From assembly GCF_900116445.1 (NCBI RefSeq), contig NZ_FPBH01000013.1, positions 161,157-225,156 of the forward strand: a stretch of 64,000 nucleotides of DNA, written 5' to 3'. Every line of letters starts with the position of its first letter. Position 1 is the stretch's first letter. Origin of the DNA: Paraburkholderia aspalathi. Its GTDB lineage: Bacteria > Pseudomonadota > Gammaproteobacteria > Burkholderiales > Burkholderiaceae. The position numbers and the translations under genes were made by a program. A model generated the notes under the pieces. It saw only the letters and a list, made by a program, of their open reading frames with translations, was not told the DNA's origin and did not search any database. Below are positions 15,315 to 24,198 of the stretch, in pieces.

Positions 15315-16079
15315 ATGTCAGAGTCACGTCTACTCGACGGCAAGGTCGCCGTCATTTCCGGCGGCGCGTCGCCGCGCGGCATCGGTATGGCGACCGCCCG
15401 CATGTTCGCGGCGCACGGCGCACGCATCGCCATTTTCGATCTCGACGAAAATGCCGCGGTCGAAGCCGCTGCGTCGATTGGGCCCGAACATCGCGGCTAC
15501 GTTTGCAATGTGACCGACCGTGGCGCCTGCCAGGCTGCTGTCGAACGCACCGTCGCCGATTTTGGTTCGATCGATATCCTGATCAACAATGCCGGCATTA
15601 CGCAGGCTGCCAAGCTGCTCGAGATCGATCCGGAAAGCTGGGACCGTATTCTCGACGTCAATCTGCGCGGCGTGTTGTATCTGTCGCAAGCGGTCGTCCC
15701 GCAGATGAAGAAGCAGAAGAGCGGCTCGATCGGCTGCATGTCGTCGGTATCGGCGCAGCGCGGCGGCGGCATTCTCGGCGGCCCGCATTACTCGGCGGCG
15801 AAGGCCGGCGTGCTGGGCCTTGCCAAAGCGATGGCGCGCGAACTCGGCAACGACGGCATCCGCGTGAACTGCGTGACGCCGGGGCTGATTCAGACCGACA
15901 TCAACGCAGGCAAGATCAGCGACGACAAACGCGGTGAAATTCTCGCGGGCATTCCGCTCAATCGTCTGGGCGTACCCGACGATGTGGCCGGCGCTTTCCT
16001 GTTCCTCGCGTCGAACCTGTCGTCGTATATCACCGGCGCGGTGATCGATGTGAACGGCGGCATGCTGATTCACGGCTGA
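15315..16079 (+). CDS. SDR-family NAD(P)-dependent oxidoreductase
   Basis: A 254-residue classical short-chain dehydrogenase with AGGAGAT upstream of its ATG. Visible motifs are the dinucleotide loop GGASPRGIG, NNAGI, the catalytic Ser region (MSSVSAQRGG) and YSAAKAG with the Tyr-x-x-x-Lys pair, then PGLIQTDI. It probably oxidises a sugar or polyol hydroxyl in the cytoplasm as one step of the pathway encoded by this operon. The exact substrate cannot be read from sequence. Confidence 0.88.
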   Translation: MSESRLLDGKVAVISGGASPRGIGMATARMFAAHGARIAIFDLDENAAVEAAASIGPEHRGYVCNVTDRGACQAAVERTVADFGSIDILINNAGITQAAKLLEIDPESWDRILDVNLRGVLYLSQAVVPQMKKQKSGSIGCMSSVSAQRGGGILGGPHYSAAKAGVLGLAKAMARELGNDGIRVNCVTPGLIQTDINAGKISDDKRGEILAGIPLNRLGVPDDVAGAFLFLASNLSSYITGAVIDVNGGMLIHG

Positions 16080-16234
16080 CGCCTAACGGCAGGACGGGCC
16101 GTCAGGCGGGGGGCCGGCGGCGATGGGGACCACGTAGTAGAGAACAGACGACCGCGGCGAGCAACACGTGCAGCCGCCGCGGTTCAGATTCCAAAACCAT
16201 AACGACGCGCGATCCAGCATTGGAGGAAGACACC

Positions 16235-17278
16235 ATGACAACCCGTTCGAACGCCCCGCAGGGCATTAGCCGCCGCACCTTTCTGAAGGCCGGTGCAACC
16301 TTATCCGCCGCCGCGCCGTTATGGAGCATCTCGCGAAGCGCGATGGCGGCCCCCGAGTTTTCGTACAAACTCGCCACCGGCCAGGACCCGACACATCCGG
16401 TTAACATCCGCGCGCAAGAGGCGATCAATCGTATTCGCGAAGCGACCAAGGGCCGCCTCGATATCAAACTCTTTCCGCAGAATCAGCTTGGCTCCGACAC
16501 CGATCTGCTGTCGCAGGTGCGCAATGGCGGCGTCGAGTTCTTCAACCAGGCGTCGTCGATTCTGGCGACGCTGACGCCCGCCGCAGGCATCGTCAACACC
16601 GGCTTCGCGTTCAAGGACTACGACGCGGTCTGGAAGGCGATGGACGGCGATCTCGGCAACTACATCCGCGCGCAGATCGGCAAGTCGGGCCTCGTGTCGG
16701 TGAGCAAGGTGTGGGACAACGGCTTCCGGCAGATCAGTTCATCGACGCGGGCATTGCGCGCACCGGCTGATCTGAAAGGCTTCAAGATTCGCGTGCCGCA
16801 AGCACCGATGCTGACCTCGCTGTTCAAGGCGCTCGACGCCGGCCCCGCGCCGATCAATTTCAACGAGCTTTATTCGGCCTTGCAAACCGGCGTGGTGGAA
16901 GGTCAGGAAAACCCGCTGCCGATCATCGCGACGGCCAAGCTCTATGAAGTGCAGAAGTACATCAGCCTCACGTCGCACGTGTGGGACGGTTACTGGATTC
17001 TCGGTAATCGCGCCGCGTGGGAGCGCCTGCCTGCGGACATTCGCGCGATCGTCACACGTGAATTCGAAAGCGCCGCGATGCTGCAACGCGCGGATATCGC
17101 CAGGCTCAGCCTCTCCTTGCGCGACGACCTGAAAAAGAAGGGCATTACGTTTATCGATGTCGACCGGGACGCGTTCCGTGGCGCGCTGGCCAAGACGAGT
17201 TTTTATCACGACTGGAAAGCCAAGTACGGCGACGAGGCGTGGGGACTGATGGAGAAGTCCGTCGGAAAACTGGGGTAA
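16235..17278 (+). CDS. TRAP transporter solute-binding protein, DctP family
   Basis: The ATG at 16235 follows GGAGGAAG and gives 347 aa; a TTG start 15 bases earlier would include that ribosome site and is unlikely. A twin-arginine signal is present (ISRRTFLKAG, cleavage after about 37), then a DctP-type fold with the conserved DLKGFKIRVPQAP stretch carrying the carboxylate-binding Arg, and GVVEGQENP. It captures an organic acid, possibly a sugar acid, in the periplasm for the adjacent fused permease, whose ATG lies 4 bases downstream. Confidence 0.9.
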   Translation: MTTRSNAPQGISRRTFLKAGATLSAAAPLWSISRSAMAAPEFSYKLATGQDPTHPVNIRAQEAINRIREATKGRLDIKLFPQNQLGSDTDLLSQVRNGGVEFFNQASSILATLTPAAGIVNTGFAFKDYDAVWKAMDGDLGNYIRAQIGKSGLVSVSKVWDNGFRQISSSTRALRAPADLKGFKIRVPQAPMLTSLFKALDAGPAPINFNELYSALQTGVVEGQENPLPIIATAKLYEVQKYISLTSHVWDGYWILGNRAAWERLPADIRAIVTREFESAAMLQRADIARLSLSLRDDLKKKGITFIDVDRDAFRGALAKTSFYHDWKAKYGDEAWGLMEKSVGKLG

Positions 17279-17282
17279 TGCG

Positions 17283-19142
17283 ATGATCTCAATCTCCTAT
17301 TCGCACGAGCGGCAGCATCGGTTCGCCTGTGCGCTCGACTCCACTCTCGGTCATCTGGTGGAGATTCCCGCTGCGTTGCTGGTGTTGGCGGAAATTGTCG
17401 TGCTGCTGGCTGGCGTGACGAGCCGCTATCTGCTGCACGCGCCGCTCGTGTGGTCCGATGAACTCGCGTCGATGCTGTTCCTGTGGCTCGCCATGCTTGG
17501 CGCCGTGATCGCGTTGCGGCGCGGCGAGCATATGCGGATGACGGCGCTGGTCGGCATGGCGCCGCCAGGTGTGCGCGCCTTTCTCGACGTGGTCGCGATC
17601 GCGGCGCCGATCGCGTTCCTCGCGATGGTGATCGGCCCGGCGATCAGCTTCGCGCAGGACGAATCGTTCATCACCACGCCGGCACTCGAATTGTCGAACT
17701 CGTGGCGCGCGGCTGCCTTGCCGGTTGGTTCGGCGCTGATGCTGCTGGTGGCCGTGGTACGGCTCGCCCGCATGGGCAACTGGCGCCTGACGCTCGCCGC
17801 AATCGCAACGGTCGGCGCGCTGGCCGGCATCTTCATTGCACTCGGTCCGTTGCTGCGCGATCTCGGCAATATCAACCTGCTGATCTTCTTTGTCGGTCTG
17901 GTCGCGCTCGGTGTGTTGAGCGGCGTGCCGATTGCCTTCTCGTTCGGACTCGCGACCTTCGGCTATCTTGCGCTGACCACGAATACGCCGATGCCGGTGG
18001 TAGTCGGCCGGATGGACGAGGGCATGTCGCATCTGATCCTGCTTTCGGTGCCGCTCTTTGTGTTTCTCGGCCAGTTGATCGAGATGACCGGCATGGCCGC
18101 GGCGATGATCGCGTTTCTCGCGAGCTTGCTGGGTCACGTGCGCGGCGGACTGTCCTATGTGCTGGTCGGCGCGATGTATCTGGTGTCGGGCATATCGGGC
18201 TCAAAAGCCGCGGACATGGCGGCAGTCGCGCCCGTGCTGTTTCCCGAGATGAAAGCGCGTGGTGCGAAGCCGGGCGATCTGGTCGCGCTGCTGGCCGCTA
18301 CCGGCGCGCAGACCGAGACGATTCCGCCGAGCCTCGTGTTGATCACGCTCGGTTCCGTGACTGGCGTGTCGATCTCGGCGCTCTTCACGGGCGGCATGCT
18401 GCCGGGCATCGTGCTGGCGATCACCTTGTGCATCGTGGTGCAGTGGCGTTATCGGCGCGAAGACATGTCGGGCGTCAAGCGTGCGACGGGCGTCGAGATT
18501 CTGCGCAAGTTCGTCATCGCGTTTCCTGCGATTGCCTTGCCGTTCGTGATCCGCGCCGCGGTGGTCGAAGGTATTGCAACGGCGACCGAAGTCTCGACCA
18601 TCGGCATTGCGTATGCGGTGCTGGCGGGCTTGCTGATCTATCGCCGTTTCGAGTGGAAGCGGCTCAAGCCGATGCTGATCGACACCGCAACGTTGTCCGG
18701 CGCGATTCTGCTGATCATCGGCGCGGCGACGAGCATGGCGTGGGCGTTGACGCAATCGGGCTTCTCAGGACAGCTTGCGCAAACGCTCGGCGCACTGCCT
18801 GGCGGCGCAGCGATGTTCATGGCTGCATCCATCTGCGTGTTCGTGATTCTCGGCAGCGTGCTCGAAGGCATTCCGGCGATCGTGCTGTTCGGCCCGCTGA
18901 TGTTCCCGATCGCGCGGCAGATGGGCATTCACGACGTGCACTACGCGATGGTAGTGATCCTCTCGATGGGCGTGGGCCTGTTCGCACCGCCGTTCGGCGT
19001 GGGTTATTACTCGGCTTGCGCGGTGAGCCGCATTCATCCCGACGAAGGCATGAAGCCGATTCTTGGTTATATCGCTGCGTTGATGGTCGGGTTGATCATC
19101 GTCGCTGCGGTGCCGTGGATTTCGACAGGTTTCCTGCATTGA
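17283..19142 (+). CDS. Fused TRAP permease (DctQ-DctM)
   Basis: The 619-residue membrane protein joins both TRAP membrane subunits. Residues about 1-165 are the four-helix small subunit DctQ (VWSDELASMLFLWLAMLGA is typical). Residues about 190-615 are the large subunit DctM, with many helices and family patterns such as GVPIAFSFG, GGLSYVLVGAMYLVSGISGS and TGAQTETIPPSL. It uses the sodium gradient to import the ligand delivered by the 16235 product. The fusion is a known variant of TRAP systems. It sits mid-operon. Confidence 0.92.
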   Translation: MISISYSHERQHRFACALDSTLGHLVEIPAALLVLAEIVVLLAGVTSRYLLHAPLVWSDELASMLFLWLAMLGAVIALRRGEHMRMTALVGMAPPGVRAFLDVVAIAAPIAFLAMVIGPAISFAQDESFITTPALELSNSWRAAALPVGSALMLLVAVVRLARMGNWRLTLAAIATVGALAGIFIALGPLLRDLGNINLLIFFVGLVALGVLSGVPIAFSFGLATFGYLALTTNTPMPVVVGRMDEGMSHLILLSVPLFVFLGQLIEMTGMAAAMIAFLASLLGHVRGGLSYVLVGAMYLVSGISGSKAADMAAVAPVLFPEMKARGAKPGDLVALLAATGAQTETIPPSLVLITLGSVTGVSISALFTGGMLPGIVLAITLCIVVQWRYRREDMSGVKRATGVEILRKFVIAFPAIALPFVIRAAVVEGIATATEVSTIGIAYAVLAGLLIYRRFEWKRLKPMLIDTATLSGAILLIIGAATSMAWALTQSGFSGQLAQTLGALPGGAAMFMAASICVFVILGSVLEGIPAIVLFGPLMFPIARQMGIHDVHYAMVVILSMGVGLFAPPFGVGYYSACAVSRIHPDEGMKPILGYIAALMVGLIIVAAVPWISTGFLH

Positions 19143-19263
19143 TCCGCTGACGTATGAGGCTGCGCGGTGCCGCCTCATACGACGTTCTTCCGCCTGATCC
19201 GATCTGTTTCGTTTTGATTGCCACCGCCCTGCGTGTCGGGGCGGCGTAGAGGAGCCTTTTGCC

Positions 19264-21333
19264 ATGTCCACCACTGAAGCTCAGTCTGCTGCACCGATTG
19301 CTTCGCTTACGCCATCGACTTCGCTATCGGCCGCAGCGACGCAAACGCAATCTAGTCAGCAAGGGGCGCAATTGCCAATGGCCGACGCGATCCGCTTCCT
19401 CTCCATCGATTCAATTCTGCGGGCCGGTGAAGGCCATCAGGGGGTGCCGCTCGGCATGGCCGAAATCGCGACGGCGTTGTTCACCCGGCACCTGAAATTT
19501 AATCCCGCTGATCCAACCTGGCCCGACCGCGATCGCTTCGTGCTATCCAACGGCCACGGTTCGTTGCTGCTGTATTCGCTGCTGTATCTGACCGGCTATG
19601 CGGCGATCGGGCTCGACCAGCTCAAGACCTTCCGCGAACTCGGTTCGCATTGCGCGGGGCACCCCGAGTATGAGCCGGCGCATGGTATCGAGGCGACCAC
19701 TGGTCCATTGGGGCAAGGCATTGCCAACGCGTTCGGCATGGCCATCGCCGAAGCGTATCTCGCGGCGAATTTCGGCCGCGAGCTCGTCGATCACTACACG
19801 TATGCATTCGTCGGCGACGGCTGTCTTCAGGAGGGCATCGGTCAGGAAATGATCTCGCTGGCCGGGCATCTGCGGCTCGGCAAACTGATCCTCTGCTGGG
19901 ATGACAACCAGATCACCGACGACGGCAGCACTTCACTCTCCATCAGCGAGGACGTCTGCGCGCGATTTCGTGTCGCCGGTTGGCAGGTGATTGAAGTCGA
20001 CGGCCACGATCTCGAAGCGGTCAGTGCGGCGTTGACGATTGCGCGCGCCGATCCGCGGCCCTCGATGATCGCGTGCAAGACGGTTATCGGCCGCGGTATC
20101 GCACGCTTGCAAGGACAGCGCGGCGGCCATAGCGGCAAGCTGTTCCAGGCGGATGCCGACGCGGCGCGCGCACAACTCGGCTGGCCGCACGCACCGTTCG
20201 ACGTGCCCGCCGATGTCCTCGGCGCGTGGCGCGAAGCGGGCCGTCGCAGCAGCGAGGAATACAACGCGTGGCATGCACGTCTCGCCGCGTTGCCGGACGC
20301 GCAGTGCGCCGAGTTCGAACGGGTTATGGCGGGCGGTTTGCCGGAAGGCTGGCGTGACGTGCTCGACGCTTACCGCAAGCGTGCGGTGGAACGCGACGAG
20401 CCGCAGCCTGGCATCACCGTGTCCGGCGAGATCAGCGATCTGTTCGCGCCGCTGCTGCCTGAACGCATGGTGGGTTGCGCCGATCTCGAAGCGCCTACGG
20501 GCCACAAACGCCAGTTGCACGCCTTCACCGCGGACGATCACAGCGGCGCATACGTCCACTGCGGTGTGCGCGAGCATTTGATGGGTGCGATGGCCAACGG
20601 CATGGCTGCGCACGGCGGCATCGTCGCGACCAGCGTCACGTATCTGGCGTTCTCCGACTATCAGCGCCCGGCGATGCGCATGGCCGCGCTGATGGGTCTG
20701 CCGGTGCACTACGTGTTCAGCCACGACTCGATCGGCGTCGGCAAAAACGGGCCGACGCATCAACCTGTGGAGATACTTGCTTCGTTACGCGCCATGCCGA
20801 ATATGCGCGTGCTGCGTCCCGCAGATGCGGTGGAGGCCGCCGAGTGCTGGGCGCTCGCCCTCGAACATCGGCACGGGCCGAGCACGTTGATTTTTGCAAG
20901 GCAGGCGTTGCCGCTGGTGCGCCGCGAATATAGCGCCGAGTCGTTGTCGCGACGCGGTGCTTATGTGCTGGCCGAAGCGGAGGGCGGTGCGCGTATCGTC
21001 ACGTTGTTGGCCACCGGCTCCGAGGTCGCGCTGGCGTTGCAGGCACGCCTTCAGTTACAGGAAGAGGGCATTGCGACCGCCGTGGTGTCGATGCCGTGCT
21101 GGGAACTTTTCGATGAACAGGACGCCGACTATCGCGCCGCGGTTTTGGGTCCGAACACGGTGCGCGTCGGTATCGAGGCGGCACTGCGTTTCGGCTGGGA
21201 CCGCTATCTGGGCGAGCGCGGTGGTTTTGTCGGGATGACGGGCTTCGGTGCTTCGGCTTCCGCGGAGACGTTATACGAGCACTTCGGTATCACCACGCAG
21301 CATGTCGTGGCCGAAGCAAAGCGGCATCTGTAA
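19264..21333 (+). CDS. Transketolase, full length
   Basis: A 689-residue single-chain transketolase with GAGGAG before the ATG and a Ser/Thr/Gln-rich N-terminal extension of about 40 residues. Unlike the split enzyme upstream it keeps canonical residues: GHQG near the start, SNGHGS, AGHPE, GDG...DDN for TPP and Mg, the catalytic Glu in GVREHLMGAMANG and HDSIGVGKNGPTHQP. It transfers two-carbon ketol units between phosphosugars. Presence of both types in one operon implies the pathway makes or consumes a ketose needing two different ketol transfers. Confidence 0.9.
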   Translation: MSTTEAQSAAPIASLTPSTSLSAAATQTQSSQQGAQLPMADAIRFLSIDSILRAGEGHQGVPLGMAEIATALFTRHLKFNPADPTWPDRDRFVLSNGHGSLLLYSLLYLTGYAAIGLDQLKTFRELGSHCAGHPEYEPAHGIEATTGPLGQGIANAFGMAIAEAYLAANFGRELVDHYTYAFVGDGCLQEGIGQEMISLAGHLRLGKLILCWDDNQITDDGSTSLSISEDVCARFRVAGWQVIEVDGHDLEAVSAALTIARADPRPSMIACKTVIGRGIARLQGQRGGHSGKLFQADADAARAQLGWPHAPFDVPADVLGAWREAGRRSSEEYNAWHARLAALPDAQCAEFERVMAGGLPEGWRDVLDAYRKRAVERDEPQPGITVSGEISDLFAPLLPERMVGCADLEAPTGHKRQLHAFTADDHSGAYVHCGVREHLMGAMANGMAAHGGIVATSVTYLAFSDYQRPAMRMAALMGLPVHYVFSHDSIGVGKNGPTHQPVEILASLRAMPNMRVLRPADAVEAAECWALALEHRHGPSTLIFARQALPLVRREYSAESLSRRGAYVLAEAEGGARIVTLLATGSEVALALQARLQLQEEGIATAVVSMPCWELFDEQDADYRAAVLGPNTVRVGIEAALRFGWDRYLGERGGFVGMTGFGASASAETLYEHFGITTQHVVAEAKRHL

Positions 21334-21345
21334 ATCAACAAGGAC

Positions 21346-22317
21346 ATGAGCATGCATAAGATCGCCTTTCTCGACCGCGCCACACTTGCGCCGCAAATCA
21401 TGTTGCGCGAACCGCGCTTCGATCATCAGTTGATCGAGTATGAAAACACGTCGTCTGAGCAGGTGTTGCAGCGGCTCGCCGGCGTGTCGATCGCGATCAT
21501 CAACAAGGTGGCGCTGACGCAGGACGTGCTCGCTCAATTGCCCGATCTGAAGCTTGTCGCCATCGCGGCCACGGGCACCGATTGCGTCGATAAAGCGGCT
21601 TGCCAGCGGCTCGGCATCGCCGTGTGCAATATTCGCGGCTATGCAATCAACACGGTGCCCGAGCACACCTTCGCACTGATACTCGCGCTGCGGCGCAATC
21701 TGATCGCGTATCGCGAAGACGTGCTCGCCGGCGAGTGGCAGAAGTCGGGGCAATTCTGTTTCTTCACGCACGCGATTCACGATCTGGCCGGCGCGCGTCT
21801 TGGCATCATCGGTGAAGGCGTGCTCGGTCAGCGTGTCGCGGAACTTGGCAAAGCCTTCGGCATGCAACCGATGTTCGCCGCGCACAAGGGACGTGACGGT
21901 CTGGGTCCGCTTTACACGCCGTGGGACGAAGTGCTCGCGACCAGCGACATCATCACTGTGCACAGTCCGCTCACACCGAACACGCGAAACATGCTGGCCA
22001 TGCCTGAGTTCCGCGCGATGAAAAGAAAGCCCTTGATCATCAACACGGCGCGCGGCGGCCTGGTCGATGAAGGTGCATTGGTGCAGGCGCTTGACGAAGG
22101 TTTGATCAGCGGTGCAGGGTTCGATGTGACCACAAGCGAACCGCCTCCTGAGGACAATCCGCTGATGCGCGCGGCGGCTCGCCCGAACGTCATTCTGACG
22201 CCGCATGTTGCGTGGGCGTCGGACGAGGCGCAACAGTGTCTTGCCGATCAATTAATGGACAACATTGAAAACTTCGTCAACGGTGTGCCGACCAATCTGG
22301 TGCAAGGGGCATATTGA
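21346..22317 (+). CDS. D-2-hydroxyacid dehydrogenase (glycerate/hydroxypyruvate reductase-like)
   Basis: The 323-residue protein has the two-domain fold of D-isomer-specific hydroxyacid dehydrogenases. The NAD loop is GIIGEGVLGQ. Catalytic Arg, Glu and His lie in INTARGGLVDE, TTSEPPPEDNPL and LTPHVAWAS. The start is either 21346 or the ATG at 21352. Last in the operon, it may interconvert hydroxypyruvate and D-glycerate or a similar acid; since hydroxypyruvate is an established ketol donor for transketolases, this would link it to its neighbours. The substrate is inference. Confidence 0.85.
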   Translation: MSMHKIAFLDRATLAPQIMLREPRFDHQLIEYENTSSEQVLQRLAGVSIAIINKVALTQDVLAQLPDLKLVAIAATGTDCVDKAACQRLGIAVCNIRGYAINTVPEHTFALILALRRNLIAYREDVLAGEWQKSGQFCFFTHAIHDLAGARLGIIGEGVLGQRVAELGKAFGMQPMFAAHKGRDGLGPLYTPWDEVLATSDIITVHSPLTPNTRNMLAMPEFRAMKRKPLIINTARGGLVDEGALVQALDEGLISGAGFDVTTSEPPPEDNPLMRAAARPNVILTPHVAWASDEAQQCLADQLMDNIENFVNGVPTNLVQGAY

Positions 22318-22773
22318 TTGACAGCGCACGCGGCGTCACGCTGCGTGCGGATCGTCCGACAAATCGCGTGCGCATCGATCGCAAACAGAACTAGTTCGTT
22401 GCCGACAAAAATCTGACTACTCCGGACGAGAAAATTACCTCTCGCCAACCGTATGGTCCATCAAATCGACCTGTAGTCCCCCATGGCCGCGGGTGTAGAG
22501 AATGCCCGCGCGTTTCTGACGATCTTGCCCCGACTTCGTGGCGGGTCACCACAGGTTATTTTTTCGCATTAGCATAAGAGAGATGTCCCGTGCCGTTCGG
22601 TGGAGTGAATCACCGGACCATTGCCACCGGGCAATCAACGTGTGCGGGTCGCGCAAATTATCCCCACATCAATCCATCGCAGGTTCACGCTGCGAACTTG
22701 CCGTTCGGCATGCTCTTCGAGCCAACGGCCATCATCAATCCAATCGTCTCGATTGAACGAATCGTTGGTTAAT
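22318..22773. other. 456-bp intergenic region, nothing certain
   Basis: Between the catabolic operon and the membrane-anchored protein at 22774 I see no recognisable gene. Reading frames here are short and lack the codon bias of the surrounding genes, and local GC is lower. A weak inverted repeat (CGCACG/CGTGCG around 22325-22349) might end the upstream operon. Confidence 0.4.
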
Positions 22774-23406
22774 ATGAGGAATGTACGTACATCATTTATT
22801 GTCGGAGTGCTTCTCCTCGAGTTGGTGTTCGGTGCTTTTCTACTGCTACAAAAAAGCCATCGCTCGACAGTCGACCCCGACGCTGCGACAAGCGGTTCGA
22901 CGGAATTGGCCGCGACTTCGCCCCCATTGGGTGACACCCATGTGACGGCGGGAAGTGTGATCGGTGCGGCGCCTCTTTCCGGCAACACAGTGACCGACCC
23001 CAAGCAGTCAACAAACGGGACTGTGGTGACCGTGTCCGGCTCGCCAGTGGACGACGTCGTGCCATTGCCGCAGGCGAACACGCGGCCACGCGAATCGGTC
23101 GCCGTTCGTGCTTATGCCGAGTCGAAGACCAACCCCGTGTTGCGAACCGATGGCACGCGTGACAGTCTGCGTCGCCATGGCCCGAATCCGGTCGCGGCCG
23201 CGATCACGGATCAGTTGGTCAAGGAGTCCGCGAAACTCGATCCGGGTTTGCCGCCGCCGGCCCAAGTCCAGGCCCAAGCCAGTCATGACGACTCGTATCG
23301 TACTGGCTCGAACCCGGTTGCGGCCGCAATGACTGACCAGCTGGTGAGAGAGTCCGCGAAGCTCGATCCGTCACTGCCGCCGCCGAATCAGTCCGACTTG
23401 AAGTAA
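22774..23406 (+). CDS. Membrane-anchored protein with internal repeat, 210 aa
   Basis: From the ATG at 22774 (MRNVRTSFIVGVLLLELVFG) an N-terminal hydrophobic segment (about 6-26) anchors or exports a Pro/Thr/Ser/Ala-rich, probably disordered region. Near the C-terminus two copies of a 25-residue unit occur, NPVAAAxTDQLVxESAKLDP followed by xLPPP, separated by about 22 residues. I know no family for it. Codon use becomes typical of the genome only after 22774, supporting this start over the longer open frame. Confidence 0.6.
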   Translation: MRNVRTSFIVGVLLLELVFGAFLLLQKSHRSTVDPDAATSGSTELAATSPPLGDTHVTAGSVIGAAPLSGNTVTDPKQSTNGTVVTVSGSPVDDVVPLPQANTRPRESVAVRAYAESKTNPVLRTDGTRDSLRRHGPNPVAAAITDQLVKESAKLDPGLPPPAQVQAQASHDDSYRTGSNPVAAAMTDQLVRESAKLDPSLPPPNQSDLK

Positions 23407-23430
23407 GCGCGCGACGCGAAGCTTGAGCGG

Positions 23431-23943
23431 CTACCGGTAGAACACGTAGTCCGCGAGATAGGGCGAGCTTCCGGCTTGATGTTCTGTTGAACACGGTGCT
23501 GTCGGCGCTAGCCCGCCGACGGTATGCAAGCGCTGCACATACCGCACTGCTGACAGTGGGCCACTGCCGGCCGTGCTATGCGTTTCGAGCAATAGTTGGG
23601 GAATGCTCGCCCGTGTTTCGCTGGGTCGCTGTGCCAGCACGTGGCCGACGATCCGGCTGCCATCTTCCATTTCCCAGGACGGACCCGCGCCGTGCCGGAC
23701 CGTAGCTTGGCCGCTCGCATCGTAGAGCGTTGCCAGTGGGCTCTTGAACACCCATCCCAGCTGATGCTGCGCGTCGAATTCACACGAATAGTTCTGTACA
23801 CCTGACGCGGTGAGCGTCATCACGCGCTCGGCTTGAGGTGGATCGATGGATGTGCTCGGGGGATTTGCTGGCGGCGTTGCACACGCGGCCAGCAGGGATA
23901 CGGCGATGGTTGCGAAGCCTGCTTGTGAAACTTTTCTGAGCAT
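23431..23943 (-). CDS. DUF3455 predicted lipoprotein
   Basis: From the ATG at 23943, with AAGGGGAT upstream, a 170-residue protein starts with a lipoprotein signal ending in LLAAC (an upstream ATG at 23973 is less likely). The mature part contains SCEFDAQHQLGWVFKSPLATLYDASG and HGAGPSWEMEDGSRIVG, which I recognise as the DUF3455 family of exported proteins of unknown function. It is probably lipid-anchored in the envelope. It converges with the gene at 22774. Confidence 0.82.
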   Translation of the reverse strand: MLRKVSQAGFATIAVSLLAACATPPANPPSTSIDPPQAERVMTLTASGVQNYSCEFDAQHQLGWVFKSPLATLYDASGQATVRHGAGPSWEMEDGSRIVGHVLAQRPSETRASIPQLLLETHSTAGSGPLSAVRYVQRLHTVGGLAPTAPCSTEHQAGSSPYLADYVFYR

Positions 23944-24198
23944 GGATATCCCCTTGAATGAAACACGGCGCATGGCGGTTGCGGTCGTTGAGTACCGGTG
24001 AACTGAATAGTACGGATGGTACGCGTGATCTCCACGGCTAACCTGACACCAATCAGCTGACTCCAGTCACCCGCGGCTACTCGGTGTATCCTCGCCGTGC
24101 AAGACCTACCGCGCCTGTTGTTCGGACATGCCGGATGCATCGGCGCGAAAACCGACAACGCTGCTGTCCCGCACAGCAAGCGAAAAGGAGGCAAGCCG

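Noticed and set aside
17483..19150. A 555-codon second-frame protein within the TRAP permease gene
   Set aside because: Arg/Gly/His-rich low-quality frame produced by GC3 bias; the other frame is an unmistakable DctQM.
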